DNA of 64,000 nucleotides from Hyphomicrobiales bacterium (GTDB lineage: Bacteria > Pseudomonadota > Alphaproteobacteria > Rhizobiales > Rhizobiaceae): the NCBI GenBank assembly GCA_900466605.1, contig UBMU01000034.1, positions 43,169 through 107,168 on the forward strand, in the 5' to 3' direction. The notes below the pieces were generated by a model, which was not told the origin of the DNA, did not search any database, and worked only from the letters and a program-made list of their open reading frames with translations. Made by a program: the position numbers and the translations under genes. Below, piece after piece: positions 8,840 through 18,340 of this stretch (the stretch's first letter is position 1; the number at the start of each line of letters is the position of its first letter).

Positions 8840-9514
8840 TCAGGCTTGCTTCTTGAGCGACGCAAGCAACTCTTTCGCCAGCGGCCCTGCAGAGGCGGGG
8901 TTCTGGCCGGTGATGAGGCGCCCATCGACCACAACATGAGGCTCCCAGTTACCCGCAGATGAGTAGATGGCGCCCTCCGCTCTTAACGCGTCCTCAAGCT
9001 CATAGGGAACATCTTCGCGGGCGTAGTCGAATTCCTCCTTTTTCGAGAAGGCCGTAATCTTCTTACCCCGCACGAACGGCGTTCCGTCGCCGACGTCCAC
9101 GCCGAGTAGGGAGCACGGACCATGGCAAACGGCGGTGACGATCTTGCTCGTTGTCCATGCTCGCACGATAGCACTTTGCACCTCGGCATTGCGCGCAATA
9201 TCGACCATCGGCCCTAGACCCCCGGGCACCAGAATGGCGTCATAGTCTGCAGCGTCGACGTCGGAGAGCTTTCGGCTGCGATTCAGTCGGCGAAAGGCCT
9301 TACTCTGGAAAAACGCCTTTTGGGCTGCGTCTTTTTCGTCATAGGCATCGTACGGCGTCCACCCGCCCGAGGGTGACGCAAACTCGACTGCGATCCCCGC
9401 CCCGTCGAGGACGTCGAACGGATGTGCGACCTCCGCAAAAAAGAAACCGGTGTGGCGATTGTGCGGACCGATAACGGCAGCATTGGTCACGATGAACAGA
9501 ACGTGCTGTGTCAT
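8840..9514 (-). CDS. DJ-1/PfpI family protein (Hsp31/glyoxalase-III-like)
   Basis: Cytoplasmic class I glutamine-amidotransferase-like protein of 224 aa. The nucleophile elbow is AVCHGPCSLL, with Cys130 followed by His131. A conserved acid lies at Glu28 in FFFAEVAHPFDVL, and ILVPGGLGP at 94-102 forms the usual glycine-rich strand end. The length and the N-terminal TGFFFAE segment fit the HchA/Hsp31-like branch, whose members act as methylglyoxal hydratases, deglycases or holding chaperones; which one applies is not decided. AAGGAG lies six bases before the ATG. It stands alone in its strand orientation. Confidence 0.85.
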   Translation of the reverse strand: MTQHVLFIVTNAAVIGPHNRHTGFFFAEVAHPFDVLDGAGIAVEFASPSGGWTPYDAYDEKDAAQKAFFQSKAFRRLNRSRKLSDVDAADYDAILVPGGLGPMVDIARNAEVQSAIVRAWTTSKIVTAVCHGPCSLLGVDVGDGTPFVRGKKITAFSKKEEFDYAREDVPYELEDALRAEGAIYSSAGNWEPHVVVDGRLITGQNPASAGPLAKELLASLKKQA

Positions 9515-10291
9515 TGGATTCTCCTTGGTTACTGATCATGCGTTCGCGCGCCCATTGGTGACGACACGCGTCACCTTGAGGTTGCCATCACCCACACAGC
9601 CAACGTGTGAGCGACGGTGGCGGCCAAAAGTAGCGCAATGGTGGTTCGAGCATACTTTTTCTCCGCATCTAACCAGCTGACAAGTGCTTCCCTTCGACGG
9701 CAGCAGACTATTGCACGGAGGCGTGGCCACGGACGAGTTAAACGTCGTGAATCCCGGGGAAACGGACGAAACGCGCTGGTGATAAAGATGACTAAGATTG
9801 CAAACGGATATCCAGATTTCCGATGCGGTTGGCCCACTGATCCGCGCTCAAGCCGTGATGCGCCGCTGGCTACGATCACGCCGCCCGTTGTTTTCTAACT
9901 GCATTGGATCGGAGAGTGGAGCCGCGCGGCACAATTTGGACAGTCTATCGATAGCTTCACTCAGTGACGGGCCAACTGGAAGCAGGGGCTAAGACCCTTC
10001 GGATGGACGCTCAGAGGAAGCGCGCATATTTCCCGACTTTTTCCACCTCTAGCCTTTTAGCAACGTTTTGCAGGATTTAACGAGAAAGCAAAGACGTGGT
10101 GACGTAGTTTAGAGGCCAACAAAATCGCACGAGCGTGCGGCGAGTACGACACACGATCATATTCTCGTGCCGAGGTACTATTGGCCTGGATGGAACCCTC
10201 CAATGCTTGTTGCAGTGCGGCCCCGGCCGCGACGTCATCATCGTTGATTACGTGTCCGGCTCGCCTTCCGGGAGCAATAAGGAGATTTAAA
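9515..10291. other. Long intergenic region, no recognised gene
   Basis: 777 bases between the divergently transcribed PfpI gene and the secreted hydrolase. A minus-strand frame ending at 9571 has a hydrophobic end (TTIALLLAATVAHTLAVWV) that could be the tail of a lost membrane protein, but the sequence before it has no coding character. The stretch 10230-10291 carries the leader of the hydrolase, including its GGAG site. Confidence 0.4.
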
Positions 10292-11044
10292 ATGCTGAAG
10301 ATTTTGCCGTTCGCAGCTCTTATGTTTTCCAGCATCCTGCTGTCGACATCAGCCTGGGCTGCGGACGGCCCCGCAAAGACTGTAGTGCTCGTGCATGGCG
10401 CATTCGCCGACGGATCGTCATGGCAGAAAGTCATTCCCCGGCTGGAGAAAGCCGGGTTGAAAGTCATCGCTGTTCAAAATCCACTAGACTCGTTGGAGAA
10501 CGACGTCTCCGCGACAAAACGTGCGATCAAGAGTGCCGAAGGGCCTGTGGTCCTGGTTGGCCACTCGTGGGCTGGAGTCGTGATAACTGAAGCCGGCACG
10601 GACCCCAAAGTTAAATCGCTTGTTTATGTCGCAGCCTATGCACCCGACAAAGGTCAATCGGCTGAGGACGTGATGTCCAAATATCCCCAACTAGAGAGCA
10701 GGAAAGAGTACATGAAGGACGACAACGGCTTTCTGAGGATTAGCGATCAGGGTATCAGAAAGTACTTTGCAGCTGACCTTGAACCGGAAGCTCAAATCGT
10801 CATTGCCGCGACGCAGGGCCCTTTCCATGTACGATGCATAAGTGCGAAAGTAACCGAGGCCGCATGGCGTCAAAAGCCGACCTATATGGTCGTGGCAACG
10901 AAGGACCAGATTATCTCGCCACAACTGGAAAAGGACCAGGCTAAGGCCGCAAATGCCAAGGCGATAGAGATCCCATCGAGCCATGTAGCAATGATCTCAC
11001 ATCCCAAGGACGTCTCCCAACTGATCATCGAAGCGGCCAAGTAG
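10292..11044 (+). CDS. Exported alpha/beta hydrolase (EstC-like esterase family)
   Basis: Protein of 250 aa with a clear Sec signal peptide (hydrophobic ILPFAALMFSSILLSTS, likely cleavage after AWA), so periplasmic or secreted. The alpha/beta hydrolase fold starts at VVLVHGAFADGSSW; the nucleophile is Ser92 in GHSWAG, and the catalytic His is probably in SSHVAM near the C terminus. Closest by pattern to plant-type/EstC salicylate- and pyrethroid-hydrolase-like esterases that are common in rhizobia; the substrate is unknown. GGAG lies seven bases before the ATG at 10292. A perfect 12-bp palindrome, AGACGTACGTCT (11043-11054), overlaps the stop codon. Confidence 0.85.
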   Translation: MLKILPFAALMFSSILLSTSAWAADGPAKTVVLVHGAFADGSSWQKVIPRLEKAGLKVIAVQNPLDSLENDVSATKRAIKSAEGPVVLVGHSWAGVVITEAGTDPKVKSLVYVAAYAPDKGQSAEDVMSKYPQLESRKEYMKDDNGFLRISDQGIRKYFAADLEPEAQIVIAATQGPFHVRCISAKVTEAAWRQKPTYMVVATKDQIISPQLEKDQAKAANAKAIEIPSSHVAMISHPKDVSQLIIEAAK

Positions 11045-11325
11045 ACGTACGTCTGGTTGAACTTGTAGGCAGAGCCGAAATGACGTCGGAGCTATCAAGA
11101 AATAACACACCGCTTGCAATGACACCGGTGCAGGTCGCTCACGGAGCACCCTGGCAACGGGTCTCGAATAGAAGCTCATAACTACCCCCGCTTCGCCAAG
11201 CGCTATAGCTAAAAGCAGGGCCGACGTCGGTGCATTCAAGTATATTTTAAACAATTCTGCACGCTTCGCGGAAGGTTCATCGTCAGCTTAGGCGCGATGC
11301 AAATGACCGTGTGACAAGACCGCTC

Positions 11326-14214
11326 TCACGAACTCCGTTGCGGCCCCCCACCACGCGTTGACTGCCGAAACACCTCGCTTGCTGCGAGAAAGTCCCGTGT
11401 GAGAAACCCTTCTGTAAATCCCTCCAGAACGGGTAGAAGTAGCGCGGATGCATCGGCAAACCTGCCCTCCCTGTTGAGGTGCTCTGCGAGACCAGAAGCG
11501 GCACGAAGCTCGTGTGATCGGGCTCGGGAATTCCGGGCTTCCTCTATCGCCATCATGTAGAGCCGCTCGGATTGATCGGCTGCACCTATGTGGTCGTATA
11601 ACCTCGCTCTCAGCCGCTTGAGTTCGGGACGACACCACAATTCGCCCTGCCGTTTTTCGTAGCCTTCGGCCCGATCCAGGGCGTCACTTGCGAGATCGAA
11701 CTTGCCCTTGCGAATATAAACTTCGGCCAGTATCCCTATCAGACCAGGAAGCCGTAGGACAAAGCGACTGTCGGCGAAGTCATCGATAGCGTCGCGCATA
11801 CGAACATCAGCACTATCGTCGCCCTGCATATCGTTGAGTGCAGCGGCGAAGAAGCCTTGAACTGGCACCCAAACGCCAATGTTTTCCATTTCAAGGATCG
11901 ACCGTAATTTCGCAACGCTGTTTTCCAGGGCTGGGAGATCACCGCGGAAGTACGAAACTGGACACACCGCCTGGGCCAATACATTCGACTGCGACATCAG
12001 ATAGCCCTCACGCTCGGCCTCACCCAAGGTCTCGGAAGCAAGGACTGCAGCGTAGTCGACCCGACCGGTGATCCACGCGAAGAAGGGAATATGGCCTGTT
12101 ATCCCGGCTGTCCTGTCGGCGAGCAAGCCGGCTTTCCGTGGCCCATTATTTGCCCGAACGTGCGCATTCGCCAACTTCTCAAGGTTCTCTATGCTCTGGA
12201 CCATCTCGCCTGCATGCCCTCGAGCCCATGCCAGGGCGCTCTCGCACTCGGGATCGAATTCGTGATAGTGGTGGGTGTTTGCAAGAGCTCGGAACTCCTC
12301 CAGCCAGACGATAGCCCGGCTGATACTTCCGGTGTCCATCGAATGGTAGGCGAGACCTACGAGCGCCTGCAGTTGATACTCGATGGATTCCGCTTCACGC
12401 GCATACTCAAACGCTGATAGCCAAGTATGCCCCATCTCCTCCGTGTAGGGACGCGCAAACATCATGCTCCAACCGCGAGCCAGCGAAAGCTTAGCCTTGG
12501 GCAGCGGGCCGCATTCCGTCGTCTTAGCGACAGTCAAAGCTGTTTCCACCCTTATTCTCGCCTCTGCAACGAGGGAGGACTCGAACCAAAGCGGGAGCGT
12601 CGCCGCCGTCAATTCAATACCCAGGCGAGAATTCCCGTCTTCGCCGAATGCCCAAAGTAAGGCGCTGCGTAAATCTGCCAGTCGAGTAAGGTAGCTCTGG
12701 CTCCATTCCGCCCGGTCCCGCCATCCCCATTCAGCGCCTGACTGTTCGAGGATGCGAAGCACTCTCTCTGCATGGGCTTGTCGGCACCGCGTATCGAGCT
12801 TCTGTTCTCGCAGCCGCCTAGCCCCATAACGCCGGGTGCTATCGAGGAGCCTATAACGCAGTCCAGCACCATTGACCTGCGCCGTGATCAGCGACTTTCC
12901 TACAAGCGTGCCCAGAGCGGCGATCACATCCAGAGCAGTCAGACCCAACGATGCCGCAACTGCAAGACCGTCTTCAAGTTCAAAGCTATCGGCGAAAACC
13001 GACGCCATACAGAACACTGTTGCCTCTGTCTTCGATAGTAGACTGAAACTCCAGTCTATAGCTGCAAGCAAAGTCTCATGGCGATCAGGCACATCAGGAC
13101 GGGCATTACCGATGCGGAAATCAAGAAATTCGTCGAGCATCGTGAGCACGTCTGCTGGCGTCGCTTGCTCGAGGTTTGCTGCCGCCAATTCCAGAGCTAG
13201 AGGAAGGCCGTCTAACGCACGGCAGATTTTGGCAACCGTTTCGGAATCGTCGTCGCTCAATTGATATCCTGTCCACTCCGCAGCGCGGTGAGCGAAGAGC
13301 TCAACTGCGGGGAAACTAAGGATTTGCTCCATTGTCAACGAGGCAGCTTCGTCCGGGACGGCGAGGTTGTTCAATACGTAAACATGTTCAGAAGGAACCC
13401 GTACGGGTTCCCGACTTGTCACCATGAGCTTGCATCTGCTGGCTTTTGTGCGGAGCTTGGATGCGAAGATCGATACCGCCGAAAGCACATGCTCGCAGTT
13501 GTCCAATAGTAGTAGCAATGGGCGTTGTCGGAGAAAGTCCGCGACGGCGGTCAGTGGATCACCCAACTCGCCGCGCAGGCCAAGGGCTGCTGCAAGGACC
13601 GATGGTAACATGGAAGGATCTTCAATTTTTGATAGATCCACAAAACAGACATCGGACGAGCGTTTTTCCCCAAAGAGCCAGGAGGCCGATATCGCCACCG
13701 TGGTTTTGCCGACGCCGGCTGCCCCGACGACAGTAATGTGTGAGTGGTCCGCGAGAAGAAGTTCAACAAGGTGATCGACCTCCCGATCTCGGCCCACAAC
13801 GTCACCGAGAGGCGGTAGTGTGCTTGAGGGCGGTTGTTCCAGCGGAACCAGAAAATCACCGTCGTCCGCGACGTCGAGAATGACTTGGGAAATGAACCGG
13901 TAGCCCCTTCCAGCGATCGTAGCGATGTAGATTGGTAGTTTCTGTGTGTCGCCTAGAGAGCGTCTGAGGCTGTAAAGATTCACTTTAAGATTACTCTCGT
14001 GCACAAAAACACCCGGCCACGCGGCAGCCGTGAGATCTTCCTTCGAGACAACCTCGCCGCCACGACGGACAAGAAGGTGGAGAAGTTCAAAGGCTCTCCC
14101 TCCGAGCTTCACAGCCTTCCCCTCGCGCACCAACAGCTGCCGATCTGGGTATAGCCGGAACGCTCCGAACGAATAAACGATGCTTTTTCTTCGATTTTCC
14201 GTGTCTTGATCCAT
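11326..14214 (-). CDS. Large winged-helix transcriptional regulator with NB-ARC-like ATPase and helical-repeat C terminus
   Basis: Regulator of 962 aa. Residues 10-112 form an OmpR/CadC-type winged helix (FELLHLLVRRGGEVVSKEDL, then YIATIAGRGYRFI). A STAND-type ATPase follows, with Walker A GAAGVGKTT at 164-172 and Walker B LLLLDNCEH near 236, plus a GLPLALELAA motif. The C-terminal half is alpha-helical, TPR-like repeat. This is the architecture of AfsR/LuxR-like ATP-driven regulators common in Rhizobiales; ligand and target are unknown. The frame extends upstream to 14421 but those residues lack domain character; the ATG at 14212-14214 puts the winged helix at the N terminus. It lies downstream of the aldehyde dehydrogenase on the same strand, but 724 bases apart. 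Confidence 0.88.
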   Translation of the reverse strand: MDQDTENRRKSIVYSFGAFRLYPDRQLLVREGKAVKLGGRAFELLHLLVRRGGEVVSKEDLTAAAWPGVFVHESNLKVNLYSLRRSLGDTQKLPIYIATIAGRGYRFISQVILDVADDGDFLVPLEQPPSSTLPPLGDVVGRDREVDHLVELLLADHSHITVVGAAGVGKTTVAISASWLFGEKRSSDVCFVDLSKIEDPSMLPSVLAAALGLRGELGDPLTAVADFLRQRPLLLLLDNCEHVLSAVSIFASKLRTKASRCKLMVTSREPVRVPSEHVYVLNNLAVPDEAASLTMEQILSFPAVELFAHRAAEWTGYQLSDDDSETVAKICRALDGLPLALELAAANLEQATPADVLTMLDEFLDFRIGNARPDVPDRHETLLAAIDWSFSLLSKTEATVFCMASVFADSFELEDGLAVAASLGLTALDVIAALGTLVGKSLITAQVNGAGLRYRLLDSTRRYGARRLREQKLDTRCRQAHAERVLRILEQSGAEWGWRDRAEWSQSYLTRLADLRSALLWAFGEDGNSRLGIELTAATLPLWFESSLVAEARIRVETALTVAKTTECGPLPKAKLSLARGWSMMFARPYTEEMGHTWLSAFEYAREAESIEYQLQALVGLAYHSMDTGSISRAIVWLEEFRALANTHHYHEFDPECESALAWARGHAGEMVQSIENLEKLANAHVRANNGPRKAGLLADRTAGITGHIPFFAWITGRVDYAAVLASETLGEAEREGYLMSQSNVLAQAVCPVSYFRGDLPALENSVAKLRSILEMENIGVWVPVQGFFAAALNDMQGDDSADVRMRDAIDDFADSRFVLRLPGLIGILAEVYIRKGKFDLASDALDRAEGYEKRQGELWCRPELKRLRARLYDHIGAADQSERLYMMAIEEARNSRARSHELRAASGLAEHLNREGRFADASALLLPVLEGFTEGFLTRDFLAASEVFRQSTRGGGPQRSS

Positions 14215-14938
14215 AGTAAAAATGCGCTTGATCACCGATGGAGAGCATTTCCGCAGCAATCCTGCACTGATTAACTCGTCGGTGCAAATTCGCGTTCGGC
14301 GCGAGGTAAGATGCTCCCCTTTTGGTTGCGCGGCTTGCTTGGTAAATCTGAAGTGCCGGCCCTTTGTTGCTGCTTGAGCCTGAGGCAGCCCAAATGGGGT
14401 TGGTGGGAAGTCGGCAATCAAAGGCGAGGATCAAAGGTTCCATTTAGAACTTGCTGTTCGCTATGGTGCAGAATCTCAACACCAGGCGGGATTGCCTGGA
14501 GTACCCAGAAGCGGACGTCTAAACCCCGCAGGATGATGGCAAACGGTAAAAAGCTCGGAAAATTGACGCTGGGGGTCTACAGACGAAGCTCTTTAGGCGC
14601 GGCGTGACCGTACGTATCGGCCCGCGCGTCCCCATCGCCGATGGATCTCGCAAACTGCCGATGCTCCACAAACACCTCTAAGCGCTAAATAAACACCTTG
14701 CAAAGTCGCCGTATCAACGGGTCCAGGCAGTTCAAACTGCAGTCGCGCTCTGGCTACCTCCGCACCTGCGTCAATGCGAGATGGACCCGGCAACGAGCCC
14801 TGCCCGTCAAATGCGCGAGTTCGTTCAGTGGTGGATGACAATGTGAATGCTGCTGCCACCGAAATATCGTTCCCCAACGCGTGCGAGTTGAAGCTAGGCA
14901 GGCACACGGTGGATGATTTGCCGGCGCAAGCACCTCCG
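14215..14938. other. Intergenic region, no gene recognised
   Basis: 724 bases between the aldehyde dehydrogenase stop and the start of the large regulator, both on the minus strand. Open frames occur on both strands but none has recognisable domain sequence or a good ribosome site. The stretch next to the regulator presumably holds its promoter. Confidence 0.35.
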
Positions 14939-16315
14939 TCAGCTGCGAAAAACGACCATTTTCTCTGCGGACATTTCATGCATGGTATAGGGAATGCCGC
15001 CAACGCCATAACCTGACTCTCGCCTGCCGGCGAACGGCATCCAGTCCGTTCGGAAGGCAGTGTGATCGTTAATCATCACGGCTGAGGCATCGAGGCGTTC
15101 GGCCGCCTCCAATGCAGTCGCCAGGCTCTGCGTGAAAATGCTGGACTGAAAAGACACTGGCAACGAGTTGGCCTCCGCAATTGCTTCGTCCAGATCGTCG
15201 AAACCGTAAATGCATGTCAGGGGCCCAAATACCTCATGTGTCGAAGCTTTCGCTGATTTCGGCGGGTCTACGAGAATACAGGGCTTCACCGTTGTCGGCG
15301 ATAGGCGGTCACCTCCAAATCTCTGGGCACCGCTGGAAACGGCCTCGGCGATCCAACTCTCCACGCGGTCAGCCTCTGCTGGCTTAATAAGCGGTCCAAC
15401 CTCAGTTTGTGCGGAAAGAGGATCGCCGACTACCAACCGCTCGACGCGCTTTTGAAACAGTTCGCAGAACTCTTGTATGACGGAACGGTGCGCGTAAATC
15501 CGCTGTACCGACACGCATACCTGGCCAGCATGGTAATAGCCACCTTTTGCAAGTGGCTCGATCAACTTCTCGATGTCGGCCGATTGGTCGATAATGACAG
15601 GCGCAACACCGCCATGCTCGAGTGCGCATCGGGTTCCCGGCGCGAGCTTCGAACGAAGGCTCCATCCAACTGCCGCCGATCCAATGAAGCTGAGAAACGC
15701 GATTCTCCCATCGGTGGCAAACGCCTCTGAAAGACCCCGCTCCTCTGGCAGAAATGTCTGTACCCATGCCTCAGGCAAACCAGCGAGATGAACTAGCTTC
15801 ACAAATTCGATGCAGTTCAGCGGCGTCGCGGTGGCTGGCTTGATTATGATCGGGCAACCAGTCGCGATCGCGGGCGCGATCTGGTGGACCACGAGATTCA
15901 GGGGGTGATTAAAGGCCGAAATCGCTGCAACGACACCGATCGGTTCAATTAGCGTCCAGGCGCGGCGATTGGTGCTGGCTGCTGTCAGCTCCATCGGAAT
16001 TTCGCGCCCACCGCTCGTGCGCATGAGGTCCGCGGCGCAACGCACGCCATCGATTGCCCTGTCCGTCTCGACCAACGCATCGGTTAGTGGCTTTCCCCCT
16101 TCTTGTGCAATCAAGCGGGCGGATATTTCCCGTCGTTCCTGCAAAAGCGTGGCGAGTTTATGCAGGACGTCCAAACGCTCGTGTGGTTTAAGCCAGCTCC
16201 TGCGATCTTTGAAGAGCTTGAATGCAGTTGAAACTTTCTTTTCCAGAGATGCCGCGTTATCGCTTGTGATCTCCGCGACGTGTTTACGATCATATGCTTG
16301 GACGACTTCGATCAT
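14939..16315 (-). CDS. NAD(P)-dependent aldehyde dehydrogenase (ALDH superfamily)
   Basis: Oxidises an aldehyde to the acid. Protein of 458 aa with the full set of ALDH landmarks: cofactor-binding IIIKPA (Lys159), catalytic Glu233 in a LEHGG motif (the usual form is LELGG), nucleophile Cys267 in GQVCVS, and EVFGP before the C terminus. The substrate pocket sequence suggests the branch that includes phosphonoacetaldehyde/lactaldehyde dehydrogenases, but the substrate cannot be fixed. The ATG at 16315 is preferred to a TTG at 16333, which has no ribosome site. Divergent from the ABM-domain gene, with a strong hairpin between them. Confidence 0.88.
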   Translation of the reverse strand: MIEVVQAYDRKHVAEITSDNAASLEKKVSTAFKLFKDRRSWLKPHERLDVLHKLATLLQERREISARLIAQEGGKPLTDALVETDRAIDGVRCAADLMRTSGGREIPMELTAASTNRRAWTLIEPIGVVAAISAFNHPLNLVVHQIAPAIATGCPIIIKPATATPLNCIEFVKLVHLAGLPEAWVQTFLPEERGLSEAFATDGRIAFLSFIGSAAVGWSLRSKLAPGTRCALEHGGVAPVIIDQSADIEKLIEPLAKGGYYHAGQVCVSVQRIYAHRSVIQEFCELFQKRVERLVVGDPLSAQTEVGPLIKPAEADRVESWIAEAVSSGAQRFGGDRLSPTTVKPCILVDPPKSAKASTHEVFGPLTCIYGFDDLDEAIAEANSLPVSFQSSIFTQSLATALEAAERLDASAVMINDHTAFRTDWMPFAGRRESGYGVGGIPYTMHEMSAEKMVVFRS

Positions 16316-16621
16316 AGCTCTATCCCACTTCAATCGTATCAGCCTGTTAGGTTACCGGCTGTTTGATGTTACCGCGAGTTAAGGCTGGTTATTTCTCGGG
16401 AATTGAGGGGTAAGTTGGCTAGCGAGGCATCGCGCCGGGGAGTTGTCCGACACGTTTCGGGGTGAACATCTGCGATGCGGACGAAAACGGCGACTGGGCC
16501 GTTTTCACATGATTTAACTGAGTTTTACGCGCCACCGGCAAGCGCGAGAGCTACTCTGGCGATGCCGTTTCGCTGGAAGGTGTACCAGAGAGCGTTGGCC
16601 CTTTCACCCAAAGGATTTAAT
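16316..16621. promoter_or_regulatory. Divergent region with perfect 9-bp hairpin
   Basis: 306 bases between the aldehyde dehydrogenase (minus) and the ABM monooxygenase (plus). At 16483-16506 a perfect inverted repeat, GAAAACGGC-GACTGG-GCCGTTTTC (9-bp arms, 6-base loop), stands about 115 bases before the plus-strand gene. No U run follows in either direction, so it may be an operator or a leader structure rather than a terminator. AAAGGA lies close to the ATG of the downstream gene. Confidence 0.45.
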
Positions 16622-16924
16622 ATGACCAACATCAAAGTTTATGCGGTGCTCACGGCGAAGCCTGGCAAAGAACGGGAACTTGAAGAACTCCTGCGCAGCA
16701 TGGCAAAACCGTCGAGAGCGGAAGAGGGCAATCTCCGCTATAATCTCTGGCAGGACTCCGAAGTACCCGGCCGTTTTGTCCTTGACGAGATGTATGTGGA
16801 CAAGGATGCCAACGCTTCCCATCGGCAGAGTGCGCACTTTCAAAATTATGTTGGAAAGATCAACGATCTCGCGGATCGAACAGTCTTTGTTGTGACACCC
16901 GTCGACGTTGTGGCAGAACGATGA
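16622..16924 (+). CDS. Antibiotic biosynthesis monooxygenase (ABM, YgiN-like) domain protein
   Basis: Small ferredoxin-like alpha+beta protein (100 aa) of the ABM family, which includes quinol monooxygenase YgiN and heme-degrading relatives. Family features: a start with V-Y-A-V-L-T-A-K-P-G-K, ELLRSMAKPSRAEEGNLRYNLWQD, FVLDEMYVD and SAHFQNYVGKI. These enzymes act as cofactor-free dimers on quinols or aromatic substrates. The start at 16622 has AAAGGA upstream. It leads a same-strand run with an MFS exporter and an Old Yellow Enzyme, suggesting handling of a quinone or enone compound (inference). Confidence 0.85.
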   Translation: MTNIKVYAVLTAKPGKERELEELLRSMAKPSRAEEGNLRYNLWQDSEVPGRFVLDEMYVDKDANASHRQSAHFQNYVGKINDLADRTVFVVTPVDVVAER

Positions 16925-17040
16925 ACACCAGATTCACCGCAATTTACAACGCTTAATTACCCTCCGCCGATTTCAGGCGTGAAGATGACGCATCCACTAA
17001 CGGGAAAGATTCGACGCAGGCTCTTCTCCCCTCACGACGG

Positions 17041-18279
17041 ATGCAACCCATGCTTGACAAAGCCTATCACGCCCAATGTGCCGCAGTGAATGTCCATTGC
17101 ACTAATGCAGTGGAACAAGGGCAATACCGCCTGACGCTCCTGTCTTTGGCGCTCGGCAGCTTCTGTATCGGAACATCCGAGTTCGCAAGCATGGGAATAC
17201 TCCAGCTGTTTTCAGATAGTCTGGGGATTAGTATTCCCACCGCAACGAATGCAGTGACTGCATACGCTTTCGGTGTCGTGATCGGAGCTCCACTGGTCAC
17301 TCTGGCAGCCGCGCATCTGAACCGACGAACTCTGTTGCTGCTACTCATGGCACAGTTTGTGGTAGGAAACATCCTTTCTGCTTTCGCTGCGAACCTTGAG
17401 ATGTTCGTTGTCGCGCGCTTTATCAGCGGCATGCCGCAGGGTGCCTACTTCGGCGCGGGAGCGGTTGTCGCTACCTACATCTACGGGCGAGGTCACAGCG
17501 GAAAGGCTTTTGCCTTGGTCATGATGGGTCTTACTGTGGCTACTATCGTTGGTTCCCCTCTCGCCACGTTCCTCGGACAAAATATCGGCTGGCGGAACAC
17601 CTATCTTGCGGTCTCGGGCCTTGGCGTGGTTTCTCTCCTGGCTCTGTTTACGTTCGTACCAAAAACTGACGCTCTCAACGGAAGTTCTGTGATCCGCGAA
17701 CTCAGTGCCCTGCGGAAGACGTCGGTTTGGATCACAATGCTGGTCGCAGCGCTCGGCGTGGCGAGTATTTTCGCGATCTACACCTTCGTTGGACCACTTG
17801 TCACCGACGTCGCCATGCTCGAGGCCGGTTGGATCCCTCCGGCGCTAGCGGTATTTGGCATCGGGATGACGGCTGGAAATTTCCTGGGGGGCAGACTTGC
17901 CGATGCCTATCCCGCTCGAGGCGTATTGCTGGGGTTCGGAGTAGCGGTAATCGTACTTGCAATATTGGCCACGTTCGGATCGAACCTTCCAGTCCTCTTC
18001 GCTGGGTTCTTTATGGTCGGTGCAACTATGTTCACCGCGATACCGACCATCCAAGTTCGGCTGACCAGATTTGCTCCTGAGGCGCCGACCCTGGTGGGCG
18101 CCATGAACCTTGCAGCTCTTAACCTCTCCAACGCCATTGGCGCATGGTCGGGGGGCCTGGCGATTGCAAGCGGGTTCGGTGTACTTTCGACCGCGTGGGC
18201 GGGGTTCTGCCTTACCCTCGCCGGGCTCATTATTTTCGCCGCAACATTGACCCGCCGCCCACGTCTGGCAGCGGCTTAA
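17041..18279 (+). CDS. MFS transporter, AraJ/DHA1-like drug or sugar efflux
   Basis: Inner-membrane protein of 412 aa with 12 predicted hydrophobic segments. The opening LALGSFCIGTSEFASMGILQLF is typical of the AraJ/YdhP branch of DHA1 proton-driven exporters, followed by the conserved cytoplasmic loop region AAAHLNRRTLLLLL and GNILSAFAANLEMFVVARFISGMPQGAYFG (motif C region). The start is uncertain: ATG at 17041 or 17050, neither with a strong ribosome site. The Old Yellow Enzyme gene follows after 61 bases, so the pair may be co-transcribed. Confidence 0.86.
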   Translation: MQPMLDKAYHAQCAAVNVHCTNAVEQGQYRLTLLSLALGSFCIGTSEFASMGILQLFSDSLGISIPTATNAVTAYAFGVVIGAPLVTLAAAHLNRRTLLLLLMAQFVVGNILSAFAANLEMFVVARFISGMPQGAYFGAGAVVATYIYGRGHSGKAFALVMMGLTVATIVGSPLATFLGQNIGWRNTYLAVSGLGVVSLLALFTFVPKTDALNGSSVIRELSALRKTSVWITMLVAALGVASIFAIYTFVGPLVTDVAMLEAGWIPPALAVFGIGMTAGNFLGGRLADAYPARGVLLGFGVAVIVLAILATFGSNLPVLFAGFFMVGATMFTAIPTIQVRLTRFAPEAPTLVGAMNLAALNLSNAIGAWSGGLAIASGFGVLSTAWAGFCLTLAGLIIFAATLTRRPRLAAA

Positions 18280-18340
18280 CGCCTCCCCCTCGCCTAACAA
18301 CGAACTTAAGGCGACAACATCTAAGTTGGGAGCATCACAC

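Noticed and set aside
11043..11054. Perfect 12-bp palindrome AGACGTACGTCT at the hydrolase stop codon
   Set aside because: It has no loop, so it cannot fold as a terminator, and its position after a gene makes an operator unlikely; probably chance.
14593..15009. Minus-strand frame of 138 codons after the aldehyde dehydrogenase
   Set aside because: Its first part overlaps the dehydrogenase C terminus in another frame and the rest has no domain or ribosome site.
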